DNA of 11,363 nucleotides, from assembly GCA_019118725.1 (NCBI GenBank), contig DWYO01000127.1:1-11363 (forward strand). Direction: 5' to 3'. The notes below the pieces were generated by a model, which saw only the letters and a list, made by a program, of their open reading frames with translations, had not been told where the DNA came from and made no database searches. The first letter of the stretch is position 1. Every line of letters starts with the position of its first letter. Below, piece after piece: positions 1 through 6,912 of the stretch. The DNA is from Candidatus Parabacteroides intestinavium (lineage in GTDB: Bacteria > Bacteroidota > Bacteroidia > Bacteroidales > Tannerellaceae). The translations under genes and the position numbers were made by a program.

Positions 1-621
1 CCAAATCATTGTGAGGCCGTCTCGAAGGGGAAGGATAACTTTCTCCACCCGTTCATCCGCTTTTATCTTATCGTTAAACGCTAAAATGCCTAAGGTTTGT
101 TTATCAGCCGAAGGAACATGCTCTTCCGTTACCTTTCCATCCCACAAGGTGTTGTCTGCCAAGATCAAACCTCCGGGGCGTACCATCGGGAAAACCAGAT
201 CGTAATAGGCGGAATACAATCGTTTGTTCGCGTCAATAAAAACCAAATCGAATGTCTCATTCAATGACGGGATGATATCCATCGCATCTCCGAAATGAAC
301 CCGGACCTTATCTTTATGAGGCGATTGAGAAAGGTACTTCCGGATAAAATCCTCCATCTCATCGTTTATCTCGATGGTATGAATCAACGCGTCTTCGTCC
401 ATACCCTCGGCCATGCACAACGTAGCGTAAGCCGTATAGGTTCCTATTTCAAGGACACGTTTCGGACGAAGCATCCGGCAAAACATTTTCAGGATGCGTC
501 CTTGCAAATGGCCCGACAACATCCTCGGACGGAGCAGATTTACGTTCGCATCTCGGTTCAATGCCGCCAGCAATGCGCCCTCGTCATCCGAATGTGCCAA
601 GATATAATCGTTGATATCCAT
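1..621 (-). CDS. Class I SAM-dependent O-methyltransferase, C-terminus cut by window edge
   Basis: Read on the minus strand, this frame is open from the window edge and encodes a Rossmann-fold methyltransferase of the caffeoyl-CoA/catechol O-methyltransferase type (Methyltransf_3 family). The SAM-binding motif VLEIGTYTAYAT is clear. It is followed by an acidic strand end (HTIEIND), a FIDANK motif that would carry the metal/substrate-site Asp, and LADNTLWDGKV. The last visible residues, LPLRDGLTMIW, match the usual C-terminal strand, so only a few residues should be missing. I chose the ATG at 621 (MDINDYIL) because it gives about the family length of 210 residues and has an A-rich upstream stretch. 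An in-frame ATG at 642 would add seven residues and is possible. The natural substrate is unknown; bacterial members of this family are often simply called O-methyltransferases. It follows pyk on the same strand after about 100 bases, with a hairpin in the gap. Confidence 0.88.
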   Translation of the reverse strand, partial: MDINDYILAHSDDEGALLAALNRDANVNLLRPRMLSGHLQGRILKMFCRMLRPKRVLEIGTYTAYATLCMAEGMDEDALIHTIEINDEMEDFIRKYLSQSPHKDKVRVHFGDAMDIIPSLNETFDLVFIDANKRLYSAYYDLVFPMVRPGGLILADNTLWDGKVTEEHVPSADKQTLGILAFNDKIKADERVEKVILPLRDGLTMIW

Positions 622-648
622 CTTCTTAGTCTTTAAGTTCATTAGTTA

Positions 649-698
649 TAGTTTATGAGTTTGTCTGATTGCACCCAAAGACGAAAACTCATAAACTA
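649..698. repeat. AT-rich hairpin between pyk and the O-methyltransferase
   Basis: The arms 649-662 (TAGTTTATGAGTTT) and 685-698 are perfect inverted copies of 14 bp. Four more pairs follow inside (GTCT at 663-666 with AGAC at 679-682) after a 2-base bulge, leaving a 12-base loop. It lies 28 bases upstream of the chosen methyltransferase start. It lacks a GC-rich stem and a clean T-tract in the minus direction, so it is not a textbook terminator. It could be a weak terminator, an attenuator or an mRNA-processing or stability site. The structure is directly visible; the role is inference. Confidence 0.6.
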
Positions 699-726
699 AA
701 AGACGCATAAGCCGTTAATAGCATTA

Positions 727-2184
727 TTATTCGTTAAATGTCGGCAACATATAATTCTTGCTTGAATCCAGCACCTTTCCGACATTGTTGATTTCCAAGA
801 AAGTCGTTCCGCCACCTTCTCCAAAGCTTCCGCTCAGATAAGCTACCATATCATCACGTGTGATACGTCCGCTATTGATCAGTTGCGTCAATGCATCATA
901 GAAGTAGGCACGACGGCTATCATTCCAAGGCTGGTAGACCGCCCATACGCCATACGACAAAGAGAGCATACGCATAACCCGTTCGTTATAGCAAATAGCG
1001 AAAACCGTAGAAGTCCCGCGGAATGCCGCCAGATAACGGGCTGTCCGACCGGTATAACTATCTGTGATAATCGCCTTGACATGCAATTTAGACGAAGATT
1101 TTACCGCCTGTTTAGCCAGGAACGACGTTACATCCAAGTCATTCCCCTCGATAGGCACACGAATATCATTGGCCGCCAATTTGGTTTTCTCCGCTTCACG
1201 TGCGACCTTGGTCATGGTCTGTACCGCCTCAACCGGATATTTCCCGTAAGCCGTTTCCCCACTTAACATCAACGCATCCGTACGATAATAAATCGCATTG
1301 GCGATATCGGTCACTTCCGCACGGGTAGGACGCGGGTTTGTAATCATTGAGTGCAACATCTGCGTAGCCACGATAACCGGTTTCTTGACTTCCACACATT
1401 TGCGGATCAGGACACGCTGAATACCCGGGATCTTTTCAGCTGGCACCTCGATACCCAGGTCTCCGCGGGCAATCATGATACCATAGGCCGCATCCAGGAT
1501 CTCGTCTATATTATCTACGCCTTCCTGATTCTCAATCTTGGCGATAATCTTGATCGGACTATTGTATTCGTCCAATATGCGCTGGATATCCAAAACATCT
1601 TGCTTGGAACGGACAAACGAGTGAGCGATAAAATCGAGATCATGCTCGATGGCCCACAAAATATTTTTACGGTCTTTCTCGGTCAATGAAGACAGATTGA
1701 TGCGTACGCCCGGAACATTCACACTCTTGCGGCTTCCCAGAGTCGCCTCATTTTGCGCCTCACAAATCAAGCAATCCTCTTGTTTTTCGATAACGCGGAG
1801 TTCCAAATCGCCATCATCAATCAGAATATCACTACCGACTGACAAGTCATGTACGAAACGCGTATATGACACATAAATATGTTCATGACTCGTTTCCTGG
1901 GTTGGATCACCGGAAATAGTCACGATATCCCCCGCTTTAAACTCGATAGGTTCTTGATTTACAGTTACCGTAGTCCGGACCTCCGGGCCTTTCGTGTCCA
2001 TCAGAATACCGATACGATTGGAAACGGCACGTACATTATCTACAATACGGGTTAGTCCTTCTGCACCTAAATGGGCTGTATTCAAACGTACGACATTCAT
2101 TCCTGCCTCATATAGGGACTTGATGAATTCTACATCGCAACGTTTATCTGAAACCGTAGCAACAATTTTGGTATGCTTTAACAT
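727..2184 (-). CDS. pyk: Pyruvate kinase
   Basis: This enzyme converts phosphoenolpyruvate and ADP to pyruvate and ATP, the last step of glycolysis, in the cytoplasm. The 485-residue product matches the family length. Visible features are the N-terminal strand KIVATVSDK, VVRLNTAH (29-38, with the substrate-site Arg33 and Asn35), and DTKGPEVRT (63-71), followed by the mobile B domain. The active-site signature IIAKIENQEG has catalytic Lys216 and metal ligand Glu218. IARGDLG has metal ligand Asp242. ATQMLHSM and TRAEVTDIANAI precede MLSGETAYGKYP, and a C-terminal regulatory domain ends the protein. The frame stays open to 2226, but the ATG at 2184 fits the conserved N-terminus MLKHTKIVATVSD, so I reject the 14-residue extension. 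The strand replacing the classical NFSHG reads NTAHLG, which I believe is usual in Bacteroidetes. It lies 115 bases downstream of aroQ with no clear promoter of its own, so co-transcription is likely. Confidence 0.97.
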   Translation of the reverse strand: MLKHTKIVATVSDKRCDVEFIKSLYEAGMNVVRLNTAHLGAEGLTRIVDNVRAVSNRIGILMDTKGPEVRTTVTVNQEPIEFKAGDIVTISGDPTQETSHEHIYVSYTRFVHDLSVGSDILIDDGDLELRVIEKQEDCLICEAQNEATLGSRKSVNVPGVRINLSSLTEKDRKNILWAIEHDLDFIAHSFVRSKQDVLDIQRILDEYNSPIKIIAKIENQEGVDNIDEILDAAYGIMIARGDLGIEVPAEKIPGIQRVLIRKCVEVKKPVIVATQMLHSMITNPRPTRAEVTDIANAIYYRTDALMLSGETAYGKYPVEAVQTMTKVAREAEKTKLAANDIRVPIEGNDLDVTSFLAKQAVKSSSKLHVKAIITDSYTGRTARYLAAFRGTSTVFAICYNERVMRMLSLSYGVWAVYQPWNDSRRAYFYDALTQLINSGRITRDDMVAYLSGSFGEGGGTTFLEINNVGKVLDSSKNYMLPTFNE

Positions 2185-2200
2185 ATAATTTAAATGAATT

Positions 2201-2217
2201 GGCAATCGATAATTGCC
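2201..2217. repeat. Small inverted repeat in the pyk leader
   Basis: GGCAAT at 2201-2206 and ATTGCC at 2212-2217 form a perfect 6-bp inverted repeat with a 5-base loop. It lies 16 bases upstream of the pyk start codon in the aroQ-pyk gap (2185-2299). It may be a short hairpin in the leader RNA or a small operator. Repeats this short can occur by chance. I see no TAnnTTTG promoter in the rest of the gap. Confidence 0.35.
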
Positions 2218-2299
2218 CGAAAGCAATCATCAATCTATTTTAAACAATCTTTCTTCTTTCTATAAAAATGTATACACTCAAGAGGAAGTCCTTTCCCCG

Positions 2300-2725
2300 T
2301 CAGGCTTCCGCCAAAAATGACTCTAAGGCCAGGCGATACGAATCAAGGCCAAAGCCGATGATAACGCCTTTGCATCCTGCCGAAATCATAGATACATGGC
2401 GGAACGGCTCGCGGGCATGAACATTCGAGATATGCACCTCGACCACCGGGGTGGTTACCGCCTTAATTGCATCCAGCAAAGCGATAGAGGTATGCGTATA
2501 GGCACCCGCATTCAGGATTATGCCGTCATAATCAAAGCCCGCCTCGTGGATCTTATTAATCAGTTCTCCTTCAATATTGCTTTGATAGTAGGCAATAGCG
2601 CATTGCGGATATCTTTTTTGCAACATATTCAGATAATCTTCGAACGAAGCATTTCCATATATGGTAGGCTCACGCTTACCCAGCAGGTTCAAGTTCGGAC
2701 CATTAATGATTAATATCTTCTTCAT
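2300..2725 (-). CDS. aroQ: 3-dehydroquinate dehydratase, type II
   Basis: The enzyme removes water from 3-dehydroquinate to give 3-dehydroshikimate, the third step of the shikimate pathway to aromatic amino acids. At 141 residues it has the normal length of the small dodecameric type II family and is unrelated to the type I AroD fold. Key elements are visible: the N-terminal INGPNLNLLG (7-16), Arg18 and catalytic Tyr23 on the lid loop (GKREPTIYG), ILNAGAYTH (70-78) with the substrate-binding Asn72, and VEVHISNVHAREPFR (95-109) with Glu96, His98 and Arg109. The ATG at 2725 gives exactly the conserved start MKKILIINGPN. It is the first gene of the leftward group, with a good promoter about 50-80 bases upstream, and is divergent from xerD. 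Confidence 0.97.
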   Translation of the reverse strand: MKKILIINGPNLNLLGKREPTIYGNASFEDYLNMLQKRYPQCAIAYYQSNIEGELINKIHEAGFDYDGIILNAGAYTHTSIALLDAIKAVTTPVVEVHISNVHAREPFRHVSMISAGCKGVIIGFGLDSYRLALESFLAEA

Positions 2726-2741
2726 TTGCGTTGATATTTGT

Positions 2742-2749
2742 TATCTTTG
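2742..2749 (+). promoter_or_regulatory. Candidate -7 box for xerD
   Basis: TATCTTTG matches TAnnTTTG perfectly. The -33 partner is poor: the nearest TTTG upstream (2725-2728) is only 13 bases away, instead of about 19-20, and overlaps the aroQ start. A start near 2756 would give a leader of about 64 bases to the xerD ATG at 2820. No other -7 match lies in the gap on this strand. Confidence 0.45.
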
Positions 2750-2776
2750 CAGTAAAGAAGCAAAGATTTTACCGGG

Positions 2777-2808
2777 CAAAGGTAATATATTTATTCAACT
2801 ATACCAAA
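2777..2808 (-). promoter_or_regulatory. Bacteroidetes-type promoter for aroQ
   Basis: On the minus strand a -33 TTTG (2805-2808) is followed after exactly 20 bases by TACCTTTG (2777-2784), a full match to the TAnnTTTG -7 box recognised by the Bacteroidetes primary sigma factor. Transcription would begin near 2770, giving a leader of about 45 bases before the aroQ ATG. As no comparable site is seen ahead of pyk or the methyltransferase, this promoter may drive all three. Confidence 0.72.
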
Positions 2809-2819
2809 TTAGGGAAAAG

Positions 2820-3728
2820 ATGACACAGAATACTGAAGAATTATTCACCCGTTATAAGACTTATTTAAAATTAGAACGTTCTTTTTCGGCCAATACACGG
2901 GATGCTTACCAGCGGGATCTGGAAAAACTGGTGCTTTATGCCGAAGAAAATCATCAGGATGTCCGGAAACTCACTTACGAAGATTTGCAGCATTTCATAG
3001 CCGGTCTGCATGATCAGAAGATTCAGGCCCGATCCGTGGCACGCATCATTTCCGGCATAAAATCTTTCTATCGTTTTCTGTTGCTGGACGGGTATATCGA
3101 AAGTGATCCCAGCGAACTGGTGGAGGTGCCTAAAATCGGCTTGAAATTGCCCGATGTCTTATCGGTCCAGGAAATAGACCGGATTTTGTCTACCATTGAT
3201 GTCTCAACCACGGAAGGACAACGGAACCGCGCCATGCTGGAAGTGCTTTATAGTTGCGGCCTGCGTGTGTCTGAACTGGTCTCTTTACGCATTTCGGACA
3301 TCTATCCGAAGGAGGAGTTTATCCGTGTAGAGGGGAAAGGCTCGAAGCAACGCCTGGTGCCCATCTCGCAAACCGCCCTTCGGGAAATCAAGAATTATGT
3401 TTACCTCCGGGGATTCATGACTCCGAAAAAGGGAGCGGAGGATATTCTCTTTCTGAACCGTCGGGGAGCCCCGCTCACTCGCGTGATGGTATTTCTCATC
3501 ATCAAGCAACAAACCGAACTGGCGGGCATCCATAAGAAAGTCAGTCCGCACACTTTCCGCCATTCCTTTGCCACACACCTGTTGGAAGGCGGAGCCAACC
3601 TGCGCGCCATCCAAGAGATGCTGGGACATGAGAAAATTACTACCACCGAAATCTATACGCATATCGACCGGGAGTTCCTCCGCAAAGAGATTCTGGAACA
3701 CCATCCGCGTTATAATAGGAAGAAGTGA
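2820..3728 (+). CDS. xerD: Tyrosine recombinase XerD (chromosome dimer resolution)
   Basis: XerD, with XerC, recombines dif sites at the chromosome terminus to resolve dimers. The protein has 302 residues, the usual size. An N-terminal SAM-like core-binding domain (about 5-90; Phage_int_SAM type, SANTRDAYQRDL) is followed by the catalytic domain. All six catalytic positions are visible: Arg149 in GLRVSEL, Lys173 in EGKGSKQR, His244 and Arg247 in HTFRHSF, His270 in MLGHEKI, and nucleophile Tyr279 in IYTHID. The intact core and ordinary length point to a host Xer protein and not a mobile-element integrase. The frame is open upstream to 2661, but that part overlaps aroQ and its promoter and has no family similarity, so I use the ATG at 2820, which begins MTQNTEELF. 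XerC and XerD are hard to tell apart by eye; the aroQ-pyk neighbourhood supports XerD. Confidence 0.93.
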   Translation: MTQNTEELFTRYKTYLKLERSFSANTRDAYQRDLEKLVLYAEENHQDVRKLTYEDLQHFIAGLHDQKIQARSVARIISGIKSFYRFLLLDGYIESDPSELVEVPKIGLKLPDVLSVQEIDRILSTIDVSTTEGQRNRAMLEVLYSCGLRVSELVSLRISDIYPKEEFIRVEGKGSKQRLVPISQTALREIKNYVYLRGFMTPKKGAEDILFLNRRGAPLTRVMVFLIIKQQTELAGIHKKVSPHTFRHSFATHLLEGGANLRAIQEMLGHEKITTTEIYTHIDREFLRKEILEHHPRYNRKK

Positions 3729-3812
3729 ATCAATTTCAGATAATCCCCGGACAATGTACTCTATTTCTAATTTGATGGTGGTTCCGAATTGGGAGACGCA
3801 AATGTTTGGTTA

Positions 3813-3993
3813 AAATTTCCATTTTGTCAAAACGTCAAATTACCCCTCTTATTTTCGCGTTTTTTCGGACTGGAGGACGGTTTTTCTGAAATGAAGGCCT
3901 TCTCGGGGAGTTTAGATGGCGTTTTTAGGGGATAATAGGTTGTATGTTATTGGGTTAAAAGAAAATGTTCCGGTTCGGGGAAATTTCCATTTT
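3813..3993. repeat. Direct repeat pair AAATTTCCATTTT
   Basis: The 13-base sequence AAATTTCCATTTT occurs exactly at 3813-3825 and 3981-3993, 168 bases apart. GGTTAAAA also occurs twice (3808-3815 and 3953-3960). A related pair, TTTCTGAAATGAAGGCC at 3883-3899 and TTTCTGAGGAAATGGCCC at 4033-4050, is 150 bases apart. The similar offsets suggest remnants of a decayed duplication of roughly 150 bases. The region is AT-rich, so part of this may be chance. Confidence 0.4.
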
Positions 3994-4071
3994 AGAAGAA
4001 AAAAGCACCTGTTTTAGGCGATGGGAAGGGTGTTTCTGAGGAAATGGCCCTTATTTCTCCCGGAATATAGG

Positions 4072-4110
4072 CCTTTTTCGGAATTTTATGCCTACTTTTT
4101 CCGAAAAAGG
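4072..4110. repeat. 12-bp perfect inverted repeat
   Basis: CCTTTTTCGGAA at 4072-4083 and its exact complement at 4099-4110 enclose a 15-base spacer. An alternative overlapping pairing (CCTAC at 4091-4095 with GTAGG) uses the same right arm. No T-tract follows, so it is not a standard intrinsic terminator. It ends five bases before the TATCTTTG at 4115 and may be an operator or a structural element. Confidence 0.5.
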
Positions 4111-4114
4111 TAGG

Positions 4115-4122
4115 TATCTTTG
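4115..4122 (+). promoter_or_regulatory. Isolated -7 box in the xerD-murG gap
   Basis: TATCTTTG matches TAnnTTTG, but no TTTG lies 19-20 bases upstream. If active it would produce a roughly 260-base leader to murG, or a small RNA from the gap. The support is one eight-base match only. Confidence 0.25.
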
Positions 4123-4337
4123 ACTTTGTTTCTCCCTTTCTTTTTTTCGAAAGATAGGCATGAATCGGAGGAAAAACGGGCGCAAGTGGGGGAAAATACT
4201 CCTGCTTTTGCGCTAAACAGAGGAATTTTCTTCAAAATGGAGTTAGTGAAAAATGAGAAAACAGGACAAAATGGAAGCTATATGAGCTTTTGTCTTTCTA
4301 TTTTTAATTTTCCCTTTTCAATTATTTCTGCTTCCCC

Positions 4338-4368
4338 TTTGAGATGTTTTGCAAAACATTTACTTTTG
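4338..4368 (+). promoter_or_regulatory. Promoter of the murG-ftsZ operon
   Basis: TTTG at 4338-4341, a 19-base spacer and TACTTTTG at 4361-4368 form a consensus Bacteroidetes promoter. Transcription would start near 4375, leaving a leader of only about 18 bases before the murG ATG at 4393. It is the only strong promoter I see for the six-gene plus-strand operon. Its spacer is almost filled by a perfect 16-bp palindrome, described separately. Confidence 0.75.
4344..4359. promoter_or_regulatory. Perfect 16-bp palindrome in the promoter spacer (candidate operator)
   Basis: ATGTTTTGCAAAACAT is its own reverse complement over all 16 bases. It lies between the -33 (ending 4341) and -7 (starting 4361) boxes of the murG promoter. 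A dimeric repressor bound here would block RNA polymerase. The palindrome is a direct observation; a regulator and its identity are inference. Confidence 0.5.
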
Positions 4369-4392
4369 CAAGAACTTGATTAGAAAATTAGC

Positions 4393-5499
4393 ATGAAATC
4401 CTATAAAGTCATTATCAGCGGAGGCGGGACGGGCGGACATATCTTTCCGGCCATATCCATCGCCAATACATTAAAGAAACGGTTTCCCGATATAGATATT
4501 CTCTTTGTCGGGGCGGAAGACCGGATGGAAATGAGCAAGGTGCCTGCGGCAGGATACCCGATTGTAGGCCTTCCTGTCAAGGGGTTTGACCGGGCGCATC
4601 TTTTTAAGAACATGGAAGTAGTGAGTTGTCTGTTGAAAAGTTTGGGCCGGGCGAAAAAGACTCTCCGCGATTTCCGGCCGGATATTGCGGTAGGTGTGGG
4701 CGGTTATGCCAGTGGACCGACGCTTTGGATGGCCTCTTCGCTGGGCATCCCGACGCTGATACAAGAACAGAACTCGTATGCAGGCGTTACGAACAAGCTC
4801 TTGGCCAAGAAGGCGGGACGTATCTGCGTGGCCTACGAGGGTATGGAGAAGTTTTTCCCGAAAGAGAAAATCGTGATTACCGGGAATCCGGTACGCCAGG
4901 ATCTGGAGGAGGCTTCCGGAAAGCGGGAGGAGGCGTTGCGTTTCTTTGGCCTCTCACCGGAGAAAAAGACGCTTTTGGTGGTAGGCGGAAGTCTGGGCGC
5001 ACGTACTATCAATCATAGCGTTCAAGGCGATTTGGATAAGTTGTTCGCCTCCGGCATTCAGGTTATTTGGCAAACGGGGCGTTATTATCACGATGAGGCT
5101 TTGACACACTTGAAGGCTTATCACGGTATGCCTATATGGTGCTCCGATTTTATCACACGGATGGATTATGCCTATGCGGCTTCCGATCTGGTGATCTCGC
5201 GTGCCGGAGCCGGTTCTATCTCTGAACTTTGCATCCTGAAGAAACCGGTTATCCTGGTGCCTTCGCCCAATGTGGCGGAAGATCATCAGACTAAGAACGC
5301 GATGGCACTGGTCAACCAAAACGCGGCTCTGATGATAAAAGACAGCGAGGCTAAAGAAAAATTGGTCGGTACGGCTCTCTCGTTGATTCAAGACGATGCC
5401 CGGCTGGCCTCTTTGTCCGAAAATATTCACAAAATGGCTCATTTTCATAGCGCAGAGCAAATCGTGGACGAAATTGTTCGGATAATAGAAAGAAAGTAG
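4393..5499 (+). CDS. murG: UDP-GlcNAc:lipid I N-acetylglucosaminyltransferase MurG
   Basis: MurG transfers GlcNAc from UDP-GlcNAc to lipid I, making lipid II, the complete peptidoglycan building block, on the inner face of the cytoplasmic membrane. The product has 368 residues, a normal length for this GT28 enzyme. Visible motifs are the N-terminal G-loop GGGTGGHIFPA (10-20), GVGGYASGP (101-109), IQEQNSYAGVTNK (123-135), ITGNPVR (162-168), VVGGSLGARTIN (196-207), the UDP-GlcNAc-binding SRAGAGSISEL (269-279), and PNVAEDHQTKNA (292-303) with the sugar-contacting Asp-His-Gln. The ATG at 4393 gives the conserved start KVIISGGGTGGH with only four residues before it. It is the first gene of the operon, preceded by a strong promoter and not by ftsW as in the usual dcw order. 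Confidence 0.97.
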   Translation: MKSYKVIISGGGTGGHIFPAISIANTLKKRFPDIDILFVGAEDRMEMSKVPAAGYPIVGLPVKGFDRAHLFKNMEVVSCLLKSLGRAKKTLRDFRPDIAVGVGGYASGPTLWMASSLGIPTLIQEQNSYAGVTNKLLAKKAGRICVAYEGMEKFFPKEKIVITGNPVRQDLEEASGKREEALRFFGLSPEKKTLLVVGGSLGARTINHSVQGDLDKLFASGIQVIWQTGRYYHDEALTHLKAYHGMPIWCSDFITRMDYAYAASDLVISRAGAGSISELCILKKPVILVPSPNVAEDHQTKNAMALVNQNAALMIKDSEAKEKLVGTALSLIQDDARLASLSENIHKMAHFHSAEQIVDEIVRIIERK

Positions 5500-5529
5500 T
5501 AATTTTGGAGATTCCTCAAAAATGTGAAT

Positions 5530-6912
5530 ATGGATATACAAAAGATAACATCGGTTTATTTTGTCGGTGCCGGGGGCATTGGAATGAGCGCGTTGATCCG
5601 CTATTTCTTGGCGAAAGGAAAGCGGGTAGCCGGGTACGATAAAACGCCCTCTGAACTGACCGCCGAGTTGATTTGTGAAGGGGCTTCTATCCATTATGAA
5701 GATAATACGGATCTGATTCCGGAGGATTGCAGGAATCCGGAATCAACCCTGGTCGTTTATACACCTGCCGTACCGGAGACGCATGCCGAGCTGACCTATT
5801 TCCGCCAGGCTGGATTTAGTATCATGAAGCGTGCCCGCGTCTTGGGCGAGATAACCCGTTACACGCGGGGCTTGTGTGTTGCCGGGACGCACGGGAAGAC
5901 CACGACTTCTTCTATGGCGGCTCATCTCTTGAAGCAATCGCACGTGGATTGCAATGCTTTCTTGGGGGGGATTCTGAAGAATTACCAAAGCAATTTGATG
6001 CTATCGGACAAGAGTGACCTGACCGTTATCGAAGCGGATGAGTTTGACCGCTCTTTCCATTGGCTGAATCCCTACATGGCGGTTATTACCGCGGTAGATC
6101 CCGATCATCTGGATATTTACGGAACGCCGGAGGCTTATCGGGAAAGTTTTGAACATTTCACTTCCTTGATTCGCCCGGACGGATGCCTGATTCTGAAGAA
6201 AGGCGTGAACCTGCATCCTCAATTGAAACCGGGCGTGAAGCTATATACCTATTCGGCCACCGGAGAGGCTGACTTTTATGCGAAGAATATACGGATCGGG
6301 AACGGTGAAATCTTTTTTGATTTCGTGGCTCCGGATGTATGTATCCGGGATATCCAATTGGGCGTTCCGGTCAAGGTCAACATAGAGAACGGAGTAGCCG
6401 CCATGGCTTTGGCCTGGTTGAATGGCGTAACGGAGGAGGAGATAAAACGGGGCATGAAGAGCTTCGCCGGGCCGGTGCGCCGGTTTGATTTTCATGTCAA
6501 GAAAGAGAATATAGTTCTATTAGATGATTATGCGCATCATCCGGCCGAGCTGAAGGCCAGCATCCTTTCGGTCAAGGAGTTGTATGAAGGGAAAAAGATT
6601 ACGGGAATCTTCCAGCCCCACCTCTATACGCGGACACGGGATTTTGCTGATGATTTTGCCGCAAGTCTTTCTTTGCTGGACGAGCTTATCCTGCTGGATA
6701 TCTATCCGGCGCGTGAAAAGCCTATTCCGGGTGTTACCTCGCAGATCATTTTTGATAAAGTAACGATTCCCGATAAAAAGATGATCCGCAAGGAGGAACT
6801 TCTTGCGCTGGTTGAGAAAGAAGCTCCTGCATGGGATGTTGTGTTGATGTTGGGAGCCGGAGATATAGACCGATTGATTGAACCTGTTAAACAAATAGTA
6901 GAGAAGCTGTGA
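5530..6912 (+). CDS. murC: UDP-N-acetylmuramate--L-alanine ligase
   Basis: MurC adds L-alanine to UDP-MurNAc with ATP, the first amino acid of the stem peptide, in the cytoplasm. The 460-residue Mur ligase shows three domains. The first is an N-terminal Rossmann-like domain with FVGAGGIGMSAL (11-22). The second is the central ATPase with P-loop GTHGKTTT (119-126), EADEFDRSF (168-176) and DPDHLDIYG (190-198). The third is the C-terminal domain with DDYAHHP (332-338), FQPHLYTRTRDF (361-372) and DIYPAREKPIPGVTS. The ATG at 5530 gives MDIQKITSVYFVG; a GTG two codons upstream (5524) is in frame but less likely. It starts 30 bases after murG and its stop overlaps the ftsQ start. Confidence 0.97.
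   Translation: MDIQKITSVYFVGAGGIGMSALIRYFLAKGKRVAGYDKTPSELTAELICEGASIHYEDNTDLIPEDCRNPESTLVVYTPAVPETHAELTYFRQAGFSIMKRARVLGEITRYTRGLCVAGTHGKTTTSSMAAHLLKQSHVDCNAFLGGILKNYQSNLMLSDKSDLTVIEADEFDRSFHWLNPYMAVITAVDPDHLDIYGTPEAYRESFEHFTSLIRPDGCLILKKGVNLHPQLKPGVKLYTYSATGEADFYAKNIRIGNGEIFFDFVAPDVCIRDIQLGVPVKVNIENGVAAMALAWLNGVTEEEIKRGMKSFAGPVRRFDFHVKKENIVLLDDYAHHPAELKASILSVKELYEGKKITGIFQPHLYTRTRDFADDFAASLSLLDELILLDIYPAREKPIPGVTSQIIFDKVTIPDKKMIRKEELLALVEKEAPAWDVVLMLGAGDIDRLIEPVKQIVEKL

Larger units (their letters stand above)
3729..4337. other. Long gene-free stretch between xerD and murG
   Basis: I find no credible gene here on either strand. An open frame at 4120-4383 exists only with a TTG start, has low-complexity Phe/Ser/Lys-rich composition and resembles nothing I know. 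Long T and A runs are separated by G-rich patches. The segment contains short degenerate direct repeats (3813-3993 and 3883-4050), a 12-bp inverted repeat (4072-4110) followed by a -7-like box, and near 4265-4294 a 7-bp inverted repeat (GACAAAA/TTTTGTC). There is no obvious terminator with a T-tract directly after xerD. It may be eroded sequence left by the rearrangement that separated murG from the rest of the dcw cluster. Confidence 0.6.

Noticed and set aside
2661..2819. N-terminal extension of xerD to 2661
   Set aside because: It overlaps aroQ and its promoter, shows no similarity to the family, and the ATG at 2820 gives the normal 302-residue protein.
3930..3962. A dif-like XerCD site near xerD
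   Set aside because: GTATGTTATTGGGTTAAAA only vaguely resembles the dif half-sites; there is no proper pair of 11-base arms around a 6-base centre.
4120..4383. Possible 87-residue gene in the xerD-murG gap
   Set aside because: It needs a TTG start, has biased low-complexity composition and overlaps the murG promoter; the internal ATG at 4237 leaves only 48 residues with no recognisable feature.
5524..5529. GTG start of murC two codons upstream
   Set aside because: The ATG at 5530 is stronger and fits the conserved N-terminus; the choice changes only two residues.
4954..5694. Antisense frame of 246 codons over murG-murC
   Set aside because: It lies opposite two clearly coding genes and its translation has no domain pattern.
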